A stretch of DNA of 7,785 nucleotides, taken from positions 1 through 7,785 of the forward strand of contig CAJQQW010000271.1 of NCBI GenBank assembly GCA_905480565.1, read 5' to 3'. The notes beneath the pieces are model-generated. The model had not been told where the DNA came from and searched no databases. It worked only from the letters and a program-made list of their open reading frames with translations. Below are positions 4,536 to 7,785 of the stretch, one piece after another (the first letter of the stretch is position 1; each line of letters opens with the position of its first letter). The position numbers and the translations under genes were made by a program. The stretch is from an uncultured Halioglobus sp. GTDB taxonomy: Bacteria; Pseudomonadota; Gammaproteobacteria; Pseudomonadales; Halieaceae.

Positions 4536-5510
4536 TTGGGAACATCGATTGTCAGGTATGAGGATGCCGGGGAGGGCGCGTCCCGCTGGGGTGTGCTGCG
4601 GGGTGAGAGCATCTTTGCCATCGATCTCGATCTGGGCAGTCACCGGGAGGTTATGCGGCAGTACTTTAACGACCGCCCCGGATTCGATAGCGCCGTGAGC
4701 CAGGTATCCATCCCGTTGGCGGATGCCGCGCTCCATTCTCCCGTGTTCACCGATGTACAGTTGTTTTGCCAGGGCCTGAACTACGCCGATCACCGGAAAG
4801 AGGGTGGTCTAGCTGACGGCGCCGATGGGGAGAACCTGATTTTTACCAAGGCTACTTCCAGTATCTGTGGCCCCAGCGATGACATTGTGCGCCCCAGAGA
4901 CTGTGAGCTGCTGGACTACGAGATAGAGCTTGGCCTGGTATTGAAGTCAGACGTGCAAGGACCGCAGAGCGTGGCGGAGAGTGATCTCGAGCATCTGATT
5001 GGCGGTCTGGTATTGGCTAACGATGTCTCATCCAGAGACGATCAGTTTGGCGCCACGGCGATGCAGTGGTTCAAAGGCAAGAGCTACAGAACGTTCTGCC
5101 CTATGGGGCCAATACTTTATCTGCTTGATGCCGGGGATCTGGCCCAGCTCTACCAGCTGCAACTGACTCTGACACTCAATGGTGAAGTAAAGCAGAACGC
5201 CTCGACCGATCTGCTCATTCACAAGCCGGCCGCCACCCTCACGGAAATTTCCTCCTTTGCTGACCTTCGCGGGGGCGACTGTATTCTGACCGGAACACCA
5301 GGTGGCGTGCTGCTGGAGATGGATCTAAAAAGCGGTTTGAGCATCATGCTGAATATGAAAAATGACGCCAAACGGCGCGCAAAATTTGTTGCAGCGCAAC
5401 GGGCCAAAACCCGTTTTCTGCAACCAGGCGACGTGCTTGAACTGCAGATTAAATCACTCAACGGCAATATCGATCTCGGTTGCCAGAGAAACAATATCGT
5501 AGAGGCCTAG
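4536..5510 (+). CDS. Fumarylacetoacetate hydrolase (FAH) family protein
   Basis: A 324-residue member of the FAH superfamily, whose enzymes hydrolyse, hydrate, isomerise or decarboxylate oxo-acids from aromatic ring cleavage with a divalent metal. Visible motifs are NYADH at 82-86, the metal-ligand pair E129 and E131 in LDYEIELGLV, D163 in ANDVSSRD, FKGKSYRTFCPMGP after it, and TGTPGG at 252-257. The protein has an N-terminal domain (RWGVLRG..., about 1-70) as in 2-hydroxyhepta-2,4-dienedioate isomerase-like members. Between TGTPGG and FLQPGD (294-299) there are 36 residues, many Lys and Arg, more than the dozen or so common in the family. The start is TTG at 4536, supported by GGAG (4525-4528) seven bases upstream and by a normal family N-terminus; the ATG at 4520 is out of frame. 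The precise reaction cannot be read from sequence. Confidence 0.9.
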   Translation: MGTSIVRYEDAGEGASRWGVLRGESIFAIDLDLGSHREVMRQYFNDRPGFDSAVSQVSIPLADAALHSPVFTDVQLFCQGLNYADHRKEGGLADGADGENLIFTKATSSICGPSDDIVRPRDCELLDYEIELGLVLKSDVQGPQSVAESDLEHLIGGLVLANDVSSRDDQFGATAMQWFKGKSYRTFCPMGPILYLLDAGDLAQLYQLQLTLTLNGEVKQNASTDLLIHKPAATLTEISSFADLRGGDCILTGTPGGVLLEMDLKSGLSIMLNMKNDAKRRAKFVAAQRAKTRFLQPGDVLELQIKSLNGNIDLGCQRNNIVEA

Positions 5511-5546
5511 TGGCCCCTACTCACTATAAGAATGTTGGAGATCCAG

Positions 5547-6014
5547 ATGGAACTTTTGTACGACCAGAATCTGCTGCCGCGAACTCTGATGACGGTTACA
5601 GCCATAGCTCTGGCGGTCGGTCCCGCAGTTGCTGATTTCAACAAAACCCACGCGACTAACCCGCTGTGGCCACCGCACGCGCGCTTTCACGTGGTCTGGC
5701 AGGTGATCACCAATAGCACTCTGTGCTTGATGATGCTGTACATATTGTGGACGCCGTTGGTAGCGCAATACAACCTGCAGTTGATCCTGGTGGCGATAGT
5801 GCAAGCCGCGATTCTTGCGCCACTGTACATCACCATAGCCAGTATGGGCCTGTTTGACGGCGCGTTGAAAGACGTCAACGGCTTGCGGCCATTCCAATTC
5901 AATATTGGTGGCAGGATCGTTGAATTGGATACCAACGTTGTCGGTTTCAGCAACATTACACTGGTGCTGATTATCGCCAGCTGCAACATAGTTTCCTCAG
6001 TGCCCGCCGCGTAA
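5547..6014 (+). CDS. Small integral membrane protein, possibly DUF6640-like
   Basis: A 155-residue protein of unknown function with four likely membrane helices (about 13-30, 52-72, 77-100 and 135-153). Between helices 1 and 2 lies a striking polar segment at 30-52, DFNKTHATNP then LWPPHARFHVVWQ, with three histidines (35, 44, 48) that could bind a metal or haem or line a substrate site. I recall a similar HATNP...HARFH motif in proteins named DUF6640, but I am not certain. The ATG at 5547 is preferred because GGAG (5537-5540) sits six bases before it; the in-frame ATG at 5532 lacks a ribosome site. It lies 36 bases after the FAH gene and 38 before the hydroxylase on the same strand, so it is probably co-transcribed and may serve substrate uptake, electron supply or handling of a hydrophobic compound; this is inference. 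Confidence 0.8.
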   Translation: MELLYDQNLLPRTLMTVTAIALAVGPAVADFNKTHATNPLWPPHARFHVVWQVITNSTLCLMMLYILWTPLVAQYNLQLILVAIVQAAILAPLYITIASMGLFDGALKDVNGLRPFQFNIGGRIVELDTNVVGFSNITLVLIIASCNIVSSVPAA

Positions 6015-6021
6015 GGGCACT
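5999..6021 (+). other. Intra-operon hairpin over a stop codon
   Basis: AGTGCCC (5999-6005) pairs with GGGCACT (6015-6021), seven base pairs around a nine-base loop that includes the TAA of the membrane-protein gene. No T-run follows, so it is not a terminator. It could stabilise the upstream message or tune expression of the hydroxylase relative to the genes before it. Confidence 0.45.
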
Positions 6022-6052
6022 CATTATTCGCCAGGAAAGCACAGGTTTTACT

Positions 6053-7723
6053 ATGTCAGACACCATAAAAACGAATGTCCTGATCGTGGGCGCCGGGCCA
6101 TCCGGGATGACCATGGCCCTCGCTCTGGCCAGGTTCGGGATATCCTGCATCATGATTGATCGCCGTGAATCGAATTATGCTCAGCCCCGTGCGCACGCAC
6201 TGAATTCCCGCACTCTGGAAATGTTTTCTGCCCTGGGTATGGATATCGAAGATTTCAAAGCGGTAGCCACGCCCGTCGAAGAAAGTTGCTGGGTACGTTT
6301 TACCGATACCCTCAGCGGTGGCGAATACGGCAAGCTTCCCTATGAAAGAATGCAGGATGCGGAAGACTTGCCCACCCCGTGGCCCCTATTCAATATCGCC
6401 CAGCCCGCGGTCGAGGCGGTGATGCAGAACTACATCGAGCGCGAAGCATCGATACAGGTGCTACGCCCCCGGGAATGGAAGTCTTGTGAACAGCGCGCCG
6501 GGGGTGTGGAGTCTCTTGTCGTAGATGGCCAGGGGCAGGAACAACGCATCCTGAGTCGTTATCTCATTGGTGCCGACGGTGCGGGCAGCCCGGTGCGCGA
6601 ATCCCAAGTTATAGCGATGAAGGGCATGGGGATAATCCATGACTTCGTCATGATTCATTTCAAGGCGGATCTTAGCGGGGTAGTAAAAGACAATCCTGCC
6701 ATCCTCTACTGGGTTATGCGTCAGGATTGCAGTGGAACTTTTATTGCCTTTGATATTCGGGACAACTGGGTCTTCATGTACCCCTACGATGAGGCCGACA
6801 CTGACAAGTCCACCTTTACCCGCGAATACTGCCGCGAGCTGGTGCTCAAAGCGATCGGTCGATCTGATATCGATGTGGAGATTCTTTCCAATGGCGGTTG
6901 GGGCTTGGGGTCGCAGGTGGCGGAAGCCTATCGCCAACAGAATGTTTTCCTGGTGGGTGATTCGGCACATCGCTATCCGCCCAGCGGTGGCCTGGGCCTG
7001 AACACCGGTGTCGGAGACGCGCACAACCTGGCATGGAAAATTGCCGGAGTACTGCAGGGCTGGGCCTGGCCAGGACTGTTGGATAGCTATCACACCGAGC
7101 GAGAGCACGTTGCGCAGATCAATGCGGCATTCAGTACGGAAAATGCCGGCAAACTGTTCAGCGTCATGCTCAGCACCGGTGCCTTGATGCCGCCGGGCAT
7201 GCAGCCTGCCTTTGAACAGCTTCGGGCCGACCCGCAGCGCTGGGCCGAGATTCAGGAGGGGATAGAGGATCAGCGCGATCACTTCGATGGCATTGCACTG
7301 CATATTGGCCAGCATTACGGACGCAGAAATGCGGCCGATCTCAGAGCCGATGATTTTCAGTTTGCGGACGTGGGTGCAAGATTTCCCCACACCTGGTTGT
7401 CAATCGATGGCGAGCGTGCGTCTTCCCTGGAGCTGCTTTCCTCAACACATTTCACGCTCATTGTACGGGACGGCGTTGCGCTTCCGGCACTTGAGAGCGA
7501 AGTTCCCAGCAAGGTGAAAACCGAAAACACCGACTTTGCCGCAGATGATGAGAGCCTTGTGATGATGGGTATGAATGAAGCGCAGGTGGTAATCGTGCGG
7601 CCCGATGGGCATATCGCTGATCGCCTCTTCGATGCCGCAATTACGGCGATGGATATTAATAACGCGTTGAGCAGGGCTGTCGCGAAGTTTGTGGCGTTCG
7701 ATGAATGCGCCAGTGCTTTCTGA
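6053..7723 (+). CDS. FAD-dependent aromatic hydroxylase (PheA/TfdB family)
   Basis: A 556-residue class A flavoprotein monooxygenase that should use NAD(P)H and O2 to hydroxylate a phenolic ring. The FAD dinucleotide site GAGPSG is at 13-18 with D36-R37-R38 at the end of the second strand. The DG motif GADGAGSPVR is at 173-182, and the GD motif GDSAHRYPPSGGLGLNTGVGD starts at 302 (D303 contacts the FAD ribityl chain). After residue 430 comes the thioredoxin-like C-terminal domain found in phenol hydroxylase, TfdB, PcpB and MhpA, with GARFPHTWL at 441-449 and RPDGHIADR at 516-524. Length is normal for the family. The ATG has AGG seven bases upstream. It is the third gene of the plus-strand operon. 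The substrate cannot be assigned; phenols, chlorophenols, hydroxyphenylpropionate and polyketide-like aromatics are all used by relatives. Confidence 0.93.
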   Translation: MSDTIKTNVLIVGAGPSGMTMALALARFGISCIMIDRRESNYAQPRAHALNSRTLEMFSALGMDIEDFKAVATPVEESCWVRFTDTLSGGEYGKLPYERMQDAEDLPTPWPLFNIAQPAVEAVMQNYIEREASIQVLRPREWKSCEQRAGGVESLVVDGQGQEQRILSRYLIGADGAGSPVRESQVIAMKGMGIIHDFVMIHFKADLSGVVKDNPAILYWVMRQDCSGTFIAFDIRDNWVFMYPYDEADTDKSTFTREYCRELVLKAIGRSDIDVEILSNGGWGLGSQVAEAYRQQNVFLVGDSAHRYPPSGGLGLNTGVGDAHNLAWKIAGVLQGWAWPGLLDSYHTEREHVAQINAAFSTENAGKLFSVMLSTGALMPPGMQPAFEQLRADPQRWAEIQEGIEDQRDHFDGIALHIGQHYGRRNAADLRADDFQFADVGARFPHTWLSIDGERASSLELLSSTHFTLIVRDGVALPALESEVPSKVKTENTDFAADDESLVMMGMNEAQVVIVRPDGHIADRLFDAAITAMDINNALSRAVAKFVAFDECASAF

Positions 7724-7737
7724 CGGGGGAAACGAAT

Positions 7738-7785
7738 ATGAGATTCAGGATCGTGCTTTGGATTCTAGGTTTTATGCTGGAGAGA
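7738..7785 (+). CDS. Start of the next operon gene (truncated by window end)
   Basis: An ATG 14 bases after the hydroxylase stop, with GGGGGA about six bases upstream, opens a frame that runs to the window edge. The 16 visible residues begin MRFRIVLWILGF and are hydrophobic after two basic residues, suggesting a signal anchor or membrane-proximal N-terminus. The tight spacing says it belongs to the same operon. Its identity cannot be judged from so few residues. Confidence 0.7.
   Translation, partial: MRFRIVLWILGFMLER

Noticed and set aside
5521..5530. TATAAG-containing sequence before the membrane-protein gene as an internal promoter.
   Set aside because: No -35 box at suitable spacing, and the 36-base gap fits read-through from the hydrolase gene.
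6461..7390. A 309-codon minus-strand open frame opposite the hydroxylase.
   Set aside because: It mirrors the highly supported hydroxylase frame, has no ribosome site and shows no motif.
1..7785. CRISPR array, integrase, prophage or defence system beyond the toxin-antitoxin pair.
   Set aside because: No regularly spaced repeats and no cas, integrase (tyrosine or serine), nuclease or phage structural motifs were found in any substantial frame.

Overview
The window looks like part of a gammaproteobacterial chromosome, probably a marine or environmental heterotroph. The evidence is a tRNA-Ser with encoded CCA, gene families typical of that group (PheA/TfdB-type flavin hydroxylase, FAH-family hydrolase, glutathione transferase) and moderate-to-high GC in the metabolic half. 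No 16S gene or other taxonomic marker is present, so this placement is inference.

Left half (1-2870) is an accessory patch next to a tRNA. tRNA-Ser(GCU) at 51-141 is followed by a trailer hairpin and a terminator-like hairpin. Directly after these lies an apparently intact single-ORF insertion sequence (254-1444) with 25-base inverted ends and a DDE integrase-type transposase on the minus strand. Next come a short motif resembling the ends of REP-associated transposase elements and a complete phd-doc toxin-antitoxin pair on the minus strand with its own promoter. A 3' stub of a second, diverged relative of the IS follows, then a 12-bp perfect hairpin. The patch closes with a diverged, collinear copy of the tRNA-Ser downstream flank (2640-2760), which carries its own terminator and conserves the trailer hairpin with one compensatory base-pair change.

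Right half (2876-7785) is a divergent metabolic locus. On the minus strand a TetR regulator and a glutathione-transferase-fold protein form a tight two-gene unit (5 bp apart). Facing away on the plus strand are a fumarylacetoacetate-hydrolase-family enzyme (TTG start with a good ribosome site), a small four-helix membrane protein with a His-rich motif, a 556-residue FAD-dependent aromatic-ring hydroxylase, and the first 16 codons of a further gene. The shared 116-bp control region holds a perfect palindrome, an inverted repeat and repeated GGTCA motifs, which are candidate TetR operators.

Taken together, the right half reads as a regulated catabolic module: the flavin monooxygenase would hydroxylate a phenolic substrate, the GST-fold enzyme would isomerise or dehalogenate an intermediate with glutathione, and the FAH-family enzyme would hydrolyse or hydrate a ring-cleavage product. 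No ring-cleaving dioxygenase lies in the window, so the substrate is unknown. The most interesting points are the covarying duplicated tRNA flank, the stub of a second IS recognisable from its transposase C-terminus, and the combination of a PcpC-like GST motif, a TfdB-type hydroxylase and an uncharacterised membrane protein.
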